A stretch of 64,000 bases of DNA, from positions 13,052,001 through 13,116,000 of the forward strand of contig CM053154.1 of assembly GCA_028571685.1 (NCBI GenBank), in the 5' to 3' direction. Position numbers and translations under genes: made by a program. The notes under the pieces were generated by a model that saw only the letters and a program-made list of their open reading frames with translations, was not told the origin of the DNA and did not search any database. The first letter of the stretch is position 1. The number at the start of each line of letters is the position of its first letter. The DNA is from Heterohyrax brucei (lineage: Eukaryota; Chordata; Mammalia; Hyracoidea; Procaviidae). Below, one piece after another: positions 10,815 to 22,082 of this stretch.

Positions 10815-10978
10815 AAAAAAGAAACCAAACCCAGGGCAACTGAGTCAATTCCGATTCAAGTGACTTTACAAGACAGCAGAACTGCCCTGTAGTTTCTGAG
10901 GAGCAGCTGGTGGATTTGAACTGCTTACCTTCTGGTTAGCAGCCATAGCACTTTACCACTATACCACCAGGGTTTCCT
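10815..10978 (-). mobile_element. AfroSINE, type A
   Basis: Complete reverse copy from aaaccaaacccagggcaact to actataccaccagggtttcc. It is the least diverged of the three and so probably the latest to insert. Confidence 0.9.
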
Positions 10979-11359
10979 TATAGTGTACAATTAATGTTGG
11001 GTAACAGGTGGTGTGCTGGGGAGAGGAAGAAGTGGAAACAGGAACTTGGATCTGCTTCTTCAGGTAGACCAGATCCCAGACTATCTCTTCAGAAGGCCCA
11101 TGACAACCTGGTGGGCAGCCCCGAAACAGCCAAGCATCCAAGACTTTCCAAGGGGCCACAGGAGTTGTTTGCCTCACTAAGGCCTTGTGTTCCACTGGGG
11201 CAGCACTGGCTACGTCCACACAGCTTACCAGCCCTGCAGAATGTCAGCATATCTGCCATTGCCCTGGGAGGATCAAAGGCCCGTGTGGACAGAAAGAGTC
11301 TGAACCAACACTCTTTCAAGCAAAGGGCCACCTGCAGGGAGGTACCCAGGCCAAATCAG
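10979..11359. other. Unassigned stretch upstream of an LTR end
   Basis: This may be the diverged 5' part of the LTR that ends at 11518, but I cannot align it. Two frames of 86 and 146 codons cross it and run into repeats. Confidence 0.4.
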
Positions 11360-11518
11360 GCCAGAGCCAACAGAGAGAGAAAGTGCTCCCCTACAAAGAG
11401 GAGGTGCTCTGAATTCAGACTTCTAGCCTCTTAAACTGTGAAAAAATACATTTCTGTTTGTGAAAGCCATTCATTTGTGGCACTTCTGTTATAGCACCAC
11501 TAGGTGACTAAGACAAAG
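11360..11518 (+). mobile_element. MaLR-like LTR, 3' part
   Basis: The order gaattcagacttctagcctc, aaactgtgaaaaaatac, tttctgtttgtgaaagcc, ttctgttatagcac, then gtgactaagaca is the R-U5 end typical of MLT/MST-type LTRs. The copies at 30632-31221 and 53068-53522 end the same way. Confidence 0.7.
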
Positions 11519-11539
11519 GGCTACAAGAGAAGAGCTGGG

Positions 11540-12165
11540 ACAAATATCTAAAAATACACATTCCCTGTACAATGGTCCAGCCACTTTGGAAAAGAAGTTA
11601 CTGATTTCTTGAAACCTTAAACCTATACTTACTATACAATCCAGCCATTCCACTCTTAAATATTTACCCAAGAGAAAAGGGGATGTAAGTCCACAGGAAG
11701 ATTTATATATAAATGTTCACAGCAGCTTTATTTGTAATAGCAAGAAACTGGAAACAACCCAAACGCCCATCAGCAAGTGAAAGGATAAATAAATTATGGT
11801 ATAGCAATAGAAGGAATGGACTATTCCTACACGTAACATGGGTGAACCTCAAAATACTTATGCTGAGTAAAAGAAGCCAGACAAAAAGGAGTACTTGCCT
11901 GTGTGGTTCTATTTACATAAAACTAAAAAATGCAAACTGATGTATGGTAACAGAACACAGAATCAGTGGTGGCTTCAGGCTCGAAGGGGGGGAGTAAGAG
12001 GAGTAGGGAGGCAGGGAGGAATTATAAAAGGGCATGAGGAAGTGTTTAGGAGGGACCAATACGTCACTAACTTGACCATAGTTTCACATGCCCAAACTTC
12101 TCAAACTGTACACTTTAAATATGTACAGTTTGTTGTCTGTTAATTATACCTGAGTAGAGCAGTGT
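11540..12165 (+). mobile_element. L1 LINE 3' end (ORF2 end and 3' UTR)
   Basis: Sense-strand landmarks of old L1 are in order: atacaatccagccattccac, catgttcac-like tgttcacagcagctttattt, aaactggaaacaacccaaac, gcccatcagcaagtgaaagg, aaaagaagccagacaaaaag and aactgtacactttaaatatg. No open frame remains. Confidence 0.88.
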
Positions 12166-13099
12166 TAAAAGAATGCAGATTTCTGGGCCGTAGGGTCAAG
12201 ATCAAGAGGTCTAGGGTATTGCAGAGGAGAGTAAAGAGGAGGTGCAGGTCCTCCCTGACCCTGGAGCGGAGTGAGAGGGGAACAGCCCAGGGACCTTGAG
12301 CTGCCACATTCTGCTTGCAGCTTCTGTGAGTTCACAGCACTCACTCTGGGAGGCGGATTTCTCAACGTCCTCACATATTTCTCCCGAGAAAGTCTGTGAA
12401 CATCACTGACATCATTGTTTTCATTTTGACATCTGGAAGCTCCTTCGTGTCCTCCGGAACTAATCGAGAGAACTGCTGGAAAGTGAAAGAGTCACATTGC
12501 TGGGAGGCAGTTTGGTCCCTAGAAGCCCAGGGAAGGTGGTGTGTGAGCTTGGGACGTCAGGAAACCACAGACGGCAGCACCTACCGAGAGGACTCCAGCC
12601 AAGCCACCTTCCAGACCCGTCATCACCTCATTCTTCACCTGAGGACACTCAGGTTAAAAATTTGCTCACGGGTCACATGACCCAGAAGTTTGGCCAAGAA
12701 ATCACCGTTTTTCCCAAGACATGCAGACAAGAGATGGGAGGTGGCTATTAAAAGACACCAGCTCACTTTCGAAGACCTCAAGGTCTGACGAAAGGCAAGT
12801 CTGACATATTTACAGCTACATCTGTGCGTACATTCTCTTTGTGGGTCCCTTATACACAATGCTCTTACACAAAAGAAGCCATGAAAGAAATATGACAAAA
12901 TACAAATGGCTGGCAGTGCTTATCGAGTGGGCTTAGGAGTTGTTTTATGCCCTGGTAAAAAAGTTGATGTAACGTGATTATGTCAATTTTGTTACTAAAA
13001 ATAATAATAACAATAACACATTGTAGGTCATAACCTCCATTTGCCAAGATAAACTAGTACAGAAGGATGAGTAACGGTAATAAGACCAACCTTGTATAA
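12166..13099. other. Unassigned noncoding stretch
   Basis: No repeat was recognised apart from a short (taa)n-like run at about 12990-13018. Frames of 69-94 codons overlap in different phases and look random. Confidence 0.5.
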
Positions 13100-13240
13100 C
13101 ATCAGCTAACCATCAGCTAACCATAAGGTCGGCAGTTCGAATCCACCAGGCGCTCCTCGGAAACTGGAGCAGTTCTACTCTGTTCTGTAGGGTCGCTTTG
13201 AGTTGGAATCGACTCAGTGGCAATGGGTTTGGTTTTTTGG
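13100..13240 (+). mobile_element. AfroSINE, type A, altered head
   Basis: From cataaggtcggcagttcgaa to gcaatgggtttggttttttg it is close to consensus and keeps CpGs (ggcgctcctcgg, gggtcgctttg), so it is relatively young. The head is replaced by a doubled atcagctaacc unit. Confidence 0.88.
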
Positions 13241-13309
13241 AACACTAGTTAACTGTAATACACCACAGGTCACTCATAGAAGAGCTCCAGATCACAAATT
13301 ACAATTCAG

Positions 13310-13410
13310 GTTCAGACCCTGCCCTGTTTTTAAACAGCTGGTTGCCATTAAGCCCGACACTTGCCCTCTCTGAGTCTTGGCTTTCTTTTACATTAAATAG
13401 AAGGCTTGCA
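13310..13410 (+). mobile_element. MIR fragment
   Basis: The order ttcagaccctgccctg, acacttgccctctctgagtc, then ttacattaaatagaagg follows the MIR core in the sense direction. Confidence 0.45.
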
Positions 13411-13544
13411 CACCATCCAGTCTAGGACTTGTCTCACACCCTCTTGGGGTTTTCTACTCTGCTATGACAGCTGTGTTGCTAAAATGTCAACCACGACTTC
13501 AAGAAAACCAAAAACTCTCTGATGTCAGCTTAAAAATGTCTCCT

Positions 13545-13893
13545 TACATTACTGAGCCATGAAAAGGAATGACTTTCGGATATGTGCTACAACAAAGATG
13601 AACCCTAAAGACATGCTGAGTGAAATAAACCAGACACAAAAGGACAAATATCACACGATTCCATTTACATGAAATATCTAGAATAGGCAAATGCATAGAG
13701 ACGGTACACCACAGATTACTAGGGAATAGAGGAAGGGAGGATCCGGGCTCGGTGACGAAGGGGTACAGGTTTCTGTTTAAGGTGATAAACATCTGGAAAC
13801 GAGTGACGTGCCAGCTGTAGTACACTGTGAATATAATTAATGACATTGAATTCTACACTTAAAAATCGTTACAATGGCAAATACTGTGATGCA
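13545..13893 (+). mobile_element. L1 LINE 3' end
   Basis: It holds catgaaaaggaatgac, gctacaacaaagatgaaccc, gtgaaataaaccagacacaa, gattccatttacatgaaata and tacacttaaaaatcgttaca. It ends where the next SINE begins. Confidence 0.88.
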
Positions 13894-14058
13894 ACCCTGG
13901 TGGCGCAGTGACAGACTGCCACAACTGCCAACCAAAAGGTCACCAGTTCAAACTCACCAGGCGCTCCTTGGAAACTCCACGGGGCAGTTCTCCTCTGTCC
14001 TTTAGGATCACTACAAGTTGAAATCAGTGCGATAGCAACAAGCTTGGTTTTTTGGTTT
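13894..14058 (+). mobile_element. AfroSINE, type A
   Basis: The head ccctggtggcgcagtgacag lacks the usual ggttaag box A, but the rest (aggcgctccttggaaactcc, tttaggatcactacaag) is complete to ggttttttggtttt. It inserted at the L1 3' end. Confidence 0.88.
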
Positions 14059-14079
14059 TATATATTCAGAAGGGAAAAA

Positions 14080-14248
14080 AGGTGCCACTGAGTTGTTTGT
14101 GACTCACGGGCAGCCTGTCACACGCATCAGAGCAGAACTGCGGCCCATAGGGTTTTCATTGGCTCCTGGCTTCCCAGGTCTCTAAGCAGACTCGAACCTC
14201 CAATCTTGTAGTCGGAAGCCAGATGTGTTAATTGTTTACACTGTAGCA
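14080..14248 (-). mobile_element. AfroSINE, type B2
   Basis: Reverse copy with gccactgagttgtttgtgac, ggcccatagggttttcattg and agcagactcgaacctcc. The middle is partly deleted. Confidence 0.75.
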
Positions 14249-15194
14249 GTATTTTTCTTAAAACTCCATTCTTTGCACCAGGCAGTGCCTCGGATCTGAG
14301 CTGCATGCCCTTCCAGCAACTGCCCAGCGTACCTCACCTCAGGACTAATACGTGTGTGAAACTTCCACCTAGGAAACGGGGGAGCGCCAAGATCGCTTTG
14401 AAGCCCAACCAGTGGAATTCTCTACATGACTCAGTGTTGGAGCAGCTCTGGGAGTTGCAGCCCAGTCTGCTTCTTTCATACTGCCCGGCAAGACAATCCC
14501 CAAACTCCACGCAGCCCCCGTTTCCTATCCAACGCTGAATTCCAAACGCTGTGTCACAGTCATTCTTACGCATGCTCGGCTCCCCCATTCAAATACTGCA
14601 TTTTTATTCCAATGAGTAATTTCTGGATGCTTCCAAAAGCACCCATCCAGTTTCTTGGCATCCCCTGGGGGCCAGCAGCCAGCAGCAGGCAGCCAACAGC
14701 ACAGCAAGCTGTGTGACTCCACAACTGCTACAGTGAAGACACCCTGCCCTGGTAGGTTCAGACCTGACCCCAGCGCCCAAAGCCGTCATTTATCACAGGA
14801 AATAAAGAGTGGCCTGTATGTTTTTCTTCCCCTGTATCAAGTCTCCTTCACTATCAAGTTTAAATAAATAAAACACAAAAGTGAAAGGTGTCTCCAGGAA
14901 GCAGTCTTGCAAATGGCAGTCTGTACCTGGAGGTGGCAGTTTCCAGCCCTGCCTGGCTGCAGAAGCCCAGATGGCTCCTCTCCTGGGTGTCCCTGATCCG
15001 CTTTCTAACAAGTCAGGTGCAAGTCACAGACAGACAACCGGTCCAGGTCACTGCTTGGGTAAGAGAAACCAAAGATGCTGATCAACGATGGGACCTCATA
15101 GTTTTGTTTTGGGTGCTTCTCCTGGCTGTAACCTCAGCAAAAGGCAGGAACCTTGGCTCCTGGCTCTGGCTGATGGTCATACCCCTTATAATAA
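14249..15194. other. Unassigned noncoding stretch
   Basis: No repeat was recognised. Frames up to 114 codons on both strands overlap one another. There is a short AT-rich patch at 14855-14880. Confidence 0.5.
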
Positions 15195-15375
15195 TAATGG
15201 CTAGAGCTGCCATCTATGGAGCAGTGTGCTAGGAACCCTGATCCTACCTCTACACGATCTCATTTAACCTTCCCCAAACCCAGGGAGGTGAGGACTATCA
15301 TGAGCCCCACTTTACAGATGAGGAAACTGAGGGCCTCAGAAAGCTGGCTATGTGGCTAAATCTCAAGCTCTTGAC
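15195..15375 (-). mobile_element. MIR SINE
   Basis: The reverse MIR order is clear: atctcatttaaccttcccc, cactttacagatgaggaaac, tgagggcctcagaaagc. Confidence 0.8.
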
Positions 15376-15802
15376 TACTTGAGAGTTAAGTTCTCCACGA
15401 GCAATTTAAAGCTAGAAGAGTTTTTGCATTTCCACAGCAGCTTTCTTCCTATAGAAACATGCTAGCACACGGGGGAAAGGGGATTTGGCTAAGACCACCG
15501 AATGACAGCCAACGCTGGGCCCATGGGTGCTAACCTCTTGTGTCAGTATCCACCCAGAGAGCACCAGTCCTGTTAAAGGACAGGAGAGACTGTCAGCCAA
15601 AGGGAAAGAGACCTAAAAGTGAAACTGCATTCAACAGGCAAAGAGGCACGTGCTCACCTTCTGCCGGGTGCAGTGTCTAGAAAGGGAAGTACCCAGCCTG
15701 CACTTCAAGGGGCATGTCAGGGTCACTGAACACCACAGAGCTGCCACACACAGCCACCTCCAGATAGCTGCCCCAGCTTTCCAGCAATCCAGACGCCACA
15801 TA
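15376..15802. other. Unassigned noncoding stretch
   Basis: Nothing recognised. A 133-codon frame at 15650-16051 (+) runs through the following SINE and is therefore not a credible gene. Confidence 0.5.
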
Positions 15803-16011
15803 AAAAGGCCCACCAAACCCATTGCCATCAAGTTGATCCAGCTCATGATGACCTACAGGACAGAGCAGAGCTGTCCCACAGAGTTCCCAAGGCTGGCACC
15901 TTTATGGAAGCAGCCTGCCTCATCTTCCTCCCAGGAAGCAGCTGGCAGGCTCCAACTGCTGAACTGTCAATTAGCAGCTGCACGCTTAACCACTGAGACA
16001 CCAGGGCGTCT
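15803..16011 (-). mobile_element. AfroSINE, type B1
   Basis: Reverse copy: ccaaacccattgccatcaag, cccacagagttcccaaggct, gaagcagcctgcctcatctt, aaccactgagacaccagggc. Confidence 0.87.
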
Positions 16012-16014
16012 TCA

Positions 16015-16302
16015 AAAAGCCAGGGTGCACAAGAGACCACGAAGACTATGATTCTGCCCATGTGAAATGTCCAGAATAGAGAAATCTACAGAGACAGACG
16101 ATAGATGAGTGCTTGCTTCAGGTTGGGAGCTGTGGGGGACTGGGGGCAATAGCTAAACACACAGGGTTTCTCTTTGGAGTGAAGAAAATGCTCTAATATT
16201 GATGGTGATGGCGACACATGCTGAATATGCTGAAAATGATTCAACTGTCTACTTAAGTGAGTGAACTCCATGGTACACGAATTACATCTCATTAAAGCCA
16301 GT
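16015..16302 (+). mobile_element. L1 LINE 3' UTR
   Basis: It holds catgtgaaatgtccagaat, gggtttctctttggagtg, aatgctctaatattgatggt and tacacgaattacatctcatt, the sense order of an old L1 3' UTR. Confidence 0.7.
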
Positions 16303-16379
16303 GTGACACACAGAATTAATGGACTTGGACCTTCAGCTTTACTGGCTTCTGAAGGAAGCATAGAGCAAGCACCCAACCC

Positions 16380-16541
16380 CAAAAAACCAAACCCACTGCC
16401 ACCGAGCTGATTCCAACCCACAGCCACTCTACAGGATAGAGTAGAACTGCCCCACAGAGTTCCCAAGGAGCACCTGTGGATTTCAACTGCCGACCCTTTG
16501 GTTAGCAGCCACAGCACTGAACGACTACGCCACCAGGGTGT
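16380..16541 (-). mobile_element. AfroSINE, type A
   Basis: Complete reverse copy: aaaccaaacccactgccacc, gtagaactgccccacagagt, actacgccaccagggtgtcc. Confidence 0.92.
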
Positions 16542-17639
16542 CCGAGCACCCTACAGAAGCCACAAAACAGAAGTTATGCCTGGAATCTCTCCCATGTCTC
16601 CTACTGGCACATGTTTTCCTTCAATATCAATGAGTGGCTCCACCTCAGACTTTTATCACTTGTGAGCTCATACACGTGTTTTCCAGTCTTGTCAGTGTCG
16701 GACATCAAAAAGATAAAGTGTGGTCTGGATTTACTGGTCACAGGGGAAGCCACTGGCTGCCCCCCTCGCCCAGTCAGTGCTGTAATCTCCCAGTTGGCCG
16801 TGCCCAGGTTCACCGCTATCCCCACCAACTTGGCGGGGCAGCTGGGTTGGAACCAGTCTCCCATCGGACCCCAGTGGCCAACCAAGCTTCACTTCAAACC
16901 AACCACATCAGAGCTCTTATGACATAAAGCCAGCTCTAGGGAAAGGCTGCCCCAGTCTCAGCTAAGTGAGGATGTGACCGTGCTGAGAAGCCTTGGCTAC
17001 AGCTGGGCCCCTTTCCCATCACCAAACCAACCCCAAAGCCAGGCTTGGAAATAGGTGGCCAATGGGGACCAGGTTTGGGGCAATCAGCCCTGCCCTGTAC
17101 GTCAGAGCCAGGGTGTACCCACACCTGTGGTCCTAGTGTGCCAGAGTTTTGAGTAAGCTGAGAAAGCCTGGGACTGGAATGCATGTGTGTTTTGGGGGTG
17201 AACCACCGTAAGCATCAGTTAATGACTACCAAGAGCTGGCCACCGGTGATATTTACCTAAAACCTTTTAAAAGGGCCATGTGGAGTCTGCGTGGTTTCTT
17301 GAAGTCACCCAAGCCCCTTGTTGACAACCTACTGCACGCCAAGGCAGGTGGCAGAACTCCACAATGAAGCACTACATCAAAGTACCCTCATGCCACCCAT
17401 GTCAACCATGGCCCCCAGTACCACCAGCCTTAGAACCAGTGTTAGCGGCTGCATTTCAAGGGTCTTTTGTGGTTAGGTTGGGGGTGCCAGGGCACCCTCT
17501 ATAAATGCACCTTGTGTCTATCCATCACCTCCATAATCTCCCATCTGTAACCAATCTCCTCCACTCTGGCTGAGCTCCTCAAGGTTACCAGATCCTGAGT
17601 TTAGTTGCTTGTCAGTTGTTTTGAGTTCCCCCACCCCTA
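16542..17639. other. Repeat-poor noncoding stretch
   Basis: About 1.1 kb without a recognised repeat. Two overlapping plus-strand frames of about 100 codons at 16611-16927 face a 94-codon minus frame. I see no domain in any of them. Confidence 0.5.
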
Positions 17640-17970
17640 CCAATAACTTGGTTGATTCCTGATTTTTACTGTGGTAAATATATGCAATAAAACATTTACC
17701 ATTTCAGTATTCTTTACATGTATAAGTCAGTGGTATTAAATATGTTTATCATAATTAATCATTCAATCATCACTATGATCCATTTCCAAATTTTTAGATT
17801 GCCCTTAACAGAAGCTCAGTGTCCCCTAAGCAGTGATGAGTCCCTCTTTCTCTTTTCTTCTACCCACTCCTGGTAACCTCTAATAAACTTTGGTCTGCTG
17901 TACACTTGCCTACTCTAGATATTTCATTAGAGCAGGATCATACACTACCCAGTTTACCTCTGATCATATA
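17640..17970 (-). mobile_element. L1 LINE 3' UTR
   Basis: The order actgtggtaaatatatgcaa, aaacatttaccatttcag, tcaatcatcactatgatcc, cactcctggtaacctcta, then ctctagatatttcattagag is an L1 3' UTR read backwards. Confidence 0.82.
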
Positions 17971-18499
17971 TCCCAAGGGGTGGGATGGTGTGCACATAGC
18001 ATCGAAGTGGTGTATTATCTTTGCTTTTGTACAAGAGTCCTAGAAGGTCTAGGTTGGAAAGGACGTGGAAGGTTATGGGAGATGAATGGCCCCATTACTG
18101 CCAAGGGGACATCCAGCTTCTGCCTCAACCCCTGCCTTCATAGAAATCCTTTCTCTCTGGGGGCAGCTCAGGCCCCTCCAGGACAGTGTCTGGCCACTGG
18201 GAAGTCCTGCCTCTCTGTCACTTGAATTCCACCAGTTGGACCACAGAGGACACAATCCTGAGTATACAAAGGGGTCAGGCCTTGAAATTTTTAAAGAGAA
18301 CGATCACCTCCCCTGCTCCCCACCCTATTACTCCAGTTCCTTCCAGATGCAGCTTTGTTCCCAACACCCTACCCAAAGTTCCTCAGCACTGGCCTTTTCA
18401 GATACAGCCCATCAACCAGGACAAGCTTGTTCCTGTGTGACTGCTCTGTACCAGGCCCCACCTCTACACTTTGCAACTGCTGGCTCAGTAGACACTCAC
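17971..18499. other. Unassigned noncoding stretch
   Basis: No repeat was recognised. A 145-codon frame (18086-18523, +) and a 111-codon frame (17890-18225, +) overlap in different phases. The latter starts inside an L1, so both are probably chance. Confidence 0.5.
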
Positions 18500-18590
18500 A
18501 ACTCTGCAGATGAGAAACACTAGGAGAAGGAAAGAACCCTGACTAAGGTCACACAGGGGTGACAGCAGAGGCCAGGTACGCATCCATGCG
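18500..18590 (-). mobile_element. MIR fragment
   Basis: The order ctctgcagatgagaaacact, ctaaggtcacacagggg is the reverse MIR core. Confidence 0.55.
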
Positions 18591-18892
18591 GGTCCCCTTC
18601 AGCCTCAGGGTGCCTAGCAACCACTTTCCACAGCCATGTAACATGGTCCTGGCCTCACAGAGTCACGACCACGGTCAGAATGGGAAGCATCACCGCTGCT
18701 TCCAAAAGGACTGCATCAGCTTGACCAATGGACTCCCAGGGTTCCCTGCTGGATGCAGTGGGTCCACAGAAAAGCCCACTCAGACCACGGAGAGTGAAGG
18801 GAGCCACCAAACAGGGCCTAACACAAATAACAGCACCTAACGCGTGCTGGCACCAGGTACCACGCCAAATGACATACAGATGTTAACTCCTT

Positions 18893-19213
18893 TGAGCCTC
18901 AGTGGCAGTGAGCTGCCACTGAACTGGCCCCTGCCAGATTCATGGTGATGTCGTGCACACCCAAATGAAACGCTGCCCTGTCCTGCGCCCACGCTCCTCA
19001 TGACCAGCTGCAGTCTGGACCATTGCAATCCATGGGGTTTTTACTGGGTGGGTTTTCAGAACTAGATCACCAAGCCTTTCTTCCTAGTCTCTTAGTCTGG
19101 AAGCTCCGCTGAGATCTGCTTAGCATCCTAGCCACACAGGAGCCTCCACTGACAGACGGGCACTGGTTGTACATGTGGTTCACTGGCCCGAAGTCGAACC
19201 TAGGTCTCCGTCA
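18893..19213 (-). mobile_element. Gly-type SINE, near full length
   Basis: On the minus strand the head end gagacctaggttcgacttc keeps the tRNA box B. The body follows: cccgtctgtcagtggaggct, cagcggagcttccagactaa, then aaaccccatggattgcaatg. It ends with a tail of atcaccatgaatctggc. This is the clearest full-body copy in the window. Confidence 0.82.
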
Positions 19214-19224
19214 AAGAAGGTGAG

Positions 19225-19375
19225 AATTCCACCCTTAGGAACCATTTTAGATGAGGAAACACTCATTTCAAGTTAAGCAACTTCCCCAAAGTCACGGAGT
19301 GAATACAAGTGCTGGAGTGATGACTGTGAACCCAGGAAGCCAGCTCCAGAATCCACCTGCTTAACCCTTTCCCCA
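19225..19375 (-). mobile_element. MIR SINE
   Basis: The order ccattttagatgaggaaaca, gttaagcaacttccccaaag, then tcacggagtgaatacaag is the reverse MIR consensus. Confidence 0.75.
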
Positions 19376-20207
19376 GCCTGCCACTCAAACATCTGTTTCC
19401 CACCAGCTGGTCAGCATCGCTGCCGTCACCACAGTGGGCAGCTGAGCAGCCACACAGGGGCCATGGGCCACCATTTATGGTGTGAATCACTGCAATTCTG
19501 GCCCAGACCTGGTCTTCGGGCTCAAGGAGGTGAAGCCCAGTACAGCTGCCCAGTCCAGCACCCCAGATCTCTCTTCGTCCAGCAGACAAGTCTGTATATG
19601 TTAAATGTCTGTTTACTAGAGTATAACAAAGACGTCTCTGCAGGCAAGTAAAATCTGTAGGAAACACATTGTTTCACTAAGTCTGGGGCTGGCCAGAAAC
19701 AGAAGGGCAAAGGCCTCACAGAAGACTCTGCAAAAAGAAACGATCTTGTGGCCCCTCAGCCTGCACCCTCTTCATCTGTTTTGGCAAGCCTCTACAGAGC
19801 CCAGGGCAACATCTGAGAGGCGCTGTGGGCCACTCAGGGTGCCCTCTGAATGAGCAGCCACTAGAGGGCATGGAGGATATGGCTGTCCATGTGTGACCAG
19901 GGAGGGGTTTCCGGTGGAAACTCCATTGCACGCCCAGTGTTTAGGCGTCATCACCTTCCCAGGGCCCCCCGTCTCGTCTGAGGCGCCCACAGTCTTGTCT
20001 GAGAGTATGAGCCCTGCGCAAAGGCCAGTCTGTTCTTCAGTCACTTCTAGGCAGACCCTGTTATTATTATTCACAAAGATAAGATTAGGACTAATAATAA
20101 CACTCATGGCATTCAGCGCATCGGTCCTACTGTGTCAGCCTTGCTCCCTGAGGTACGGGAGGGGTGACAACACAGTGAAAATGCCACACTGGTATTCTGC
20201 CAGATGA
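19376..20207. other. Repeat-poor noncoding stretch
   Basis: No repeat was recognised. It contains a CTCF-like motif at 19858-19870. Frames of 134 codons (19263-19667, minus) and 111 codons (19772-20107, minus) lack motifs, and the first begins in a MIR. Confidence 0.5.
19858..19870 (+). promoter_or_regulatory. Candidate CTCF core motif
   Basis: The bases ccactagagggca fit the vertebrate CTCF core consensus (CCASYAGRKGGCR) at every position. It lies in repeat-poor sequence. A 13-base match will occur by chance at some rate, so occupancy is unproven. Confidence 0.35.
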
Positions 20208-20408
20208 GTCGTGCAAACAGTTAAGGTGTTCAGCTGCTAACCAAAAGGCTGCAGGTTTGAGTACACCCAGAGGCCCAGCAGCAGAAAGGCCTGGTGGCCT
20301 ACTTCTGAAAAGTCAGCCATTGAAAAGTCTATAGAACACAGTTCTACTCTGACCCATGGGGGGTGGTCACGAGTTAGGGTTGTCTTCAGTGGCAACTGGT
20401 ATTGGTTT
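20208..20408 (+). mobile_element. AfroSINE, type B2
   Basis: Full copy: cgtgcaaacagttaaggtg, ggtttgagtacacccagagg, cctacttctgaaaagtcagc, acagttctactctgaccc and a tail of tcagtggcaactgg. It shows the B2 middle most clearly. Confidence 0.88.
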
Positions 20409-20649
20409 ATTCCACCAGAGATCCACCATACTTTCACCCAAACACAGACTACAGTCCCAAGAGCCTTCTTAAGAACCATACAGTTTTCTTTTTGAATTAT
20501 TGTACTGGTAACATCGCTCACTAGAAAAAATACTTATTGTTTTATCTGCAAAAACCATACTGAATGCTCTTAACCTCACAACTCTCAGAACGCTCTGAAA
20601 ACCTCCTAGAGGCCCCACCCCCTCTTCAACAAACTAATATATTCACCCG

Positions 20650-20940
20650 CATCTGGGGTCCCCTGCGAGCCAGGCACTGGACTGGGGCTGGGGACCCAGA
20701 AGTGGCAGCTCAGACTCGGGTCTGCACTGACCACCTTATATTCCCATCGAGGTGACGGACACCATGCAAGTAAACCAACCAACGTGCAGTTACACGTGTT
20801 GGTGAGTCCCCGGAAGGAGAGAAATGGACAGGGGGCTGTGATTAAGAATAACGGGGCTGGATGTGGGGTACACAAAAGAGCCCAGATATTTAGGACAGCA
20901 AATGACAGCCTCCCTAAGAAGATGCCTGCCAAACTCTGAA
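20650..20940 (-). mobile_element. L2 LINE fragment
   Basis: The order gcgagccaggcactggactg, gggctggggacccagaagtg, then accaaccaacgtgcagttac is the L2 3' region reversed. The far end is too diverged to set exactly. Confidence 0.6.
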
Positions 20941-21874
20941 AGCCAGTGAGGGATCTGAAGGGTGCAGGGGCAGAGGGAGGTGGTCTCCGAGCAGAGAACA
21001 GTACATCTGAAGTTTAAGCATCTCAAAGGAACAGAAAGGCAGAAGGGTGGAGTGAGAGGGGGCTGGCAGATGGGCAGGGACTAGGCTCCCTCCAGTCAAC
21101 ACCGAACATCCTCTTCCAAGACGGCCCTGGGGCAATGCCTGGGGAGCAAAATTTGGTGACTCATGTCACTATTGATCCCCTCTGTGGGACACAGACACAC
21201 AAGCACCCAGCCAGGGCCTACCCAAGGAAACCGTCATCACACGGGCTGTTCTGCGCTCACGACAGGACTGAGCACCCAGTGCCAGAAGTCACCAGGAATA
21301 CTGGAAGTGCAGGTCAATGAGTTACGGGACCTATCAGGAAACCCCTTCCACAGAGACAGGGACTGAGGGATATCCACCTGCACCCATTCATCCTTCTCAC
21401 AGGAAGCAGGCCACCACTATTGTTATTGTTCTCAAGCAGGTCACCCCAGTTGTCAGAGAACAGGTCACACACTACCACAGGCCAGGAGAATGTATCAGGT
21501 CTACAAACTTCCTGTGAAAAGTCCCTCTTTGTTTAGAAATGATGCTGTCTCATTTCTACGGTTCCATTACAGAACAAACAGAAACTGGCCCAGAAGAGCC
21601 TAGAATGAGGTAAGAGTTATGATTAGCCTGTAACCAAGGCCCCCAACTCTGTTCTAAGGAAGTAGGCTAGAATATCATCCGCCCCTGGAAAGGTGGCCTC
21701 CTAGGCCTGCAGGGACTTTGCTCTAAGGTAAGTGTGCCCCACTTTATAAGTCACCCCAGGAGTGTTGCTCGCTGGAGGCCAGGCCCTTGTGGAAGACCAA
21801 TGAACCCCTACCTCCAGGCCAAAGGCTAAAGGTAGGGTTAGGGTGGCATCTGATAGGAACTAATTACAACCACT
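20941..21874. other. Unassigned noncoding stretch
   Basis: No repeat was recognised. A short ggtagggttagggtgg at 21831-21846 resembles two telomere units but is not an array. Confidence 0.5.
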
Positions 21875-22082
21875 AAGGAGCCCCAGTGATGCAGTGTTCA
21901 AGCACTCAGTTGCTAACCTAAAGGCTAATGGTTCAAATACACCAGGAGCTGCAGAAGAAAAGACCTAGCAATCTGCTTCTGTAAAGATCACAGCCTAGGA
22001 AACCTGATGGGGCAGTTCTACTCTGTCACATGGGGTCGGTTGCTATGAGTCAGAATCAACTCAATGGCAGGTGACAACAAAT
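21875..22082 (+). mobile_element. AfroSINE, type B1, AAC-type tail
   Basis: It holds ggagccccagtgatgcagtg, caatctgcttctgtaaagat, cacatggggtcgg and a tail that ends gcaggtgacaacaaatc, closer to the RTE (AAC)n end than to the usual ggtttggttttt. Confidence 0.87.

Noticed and set aside
10460-10978. CRISPR-like array or tandem repeat
   Set aside because: The three units are independent SINE insertions of different types in a mammalian genome.
21831-21846. Interstitial telomere repeat
   Set aside because: Only about two imperfect TTAGGG-like units, which is within chance.
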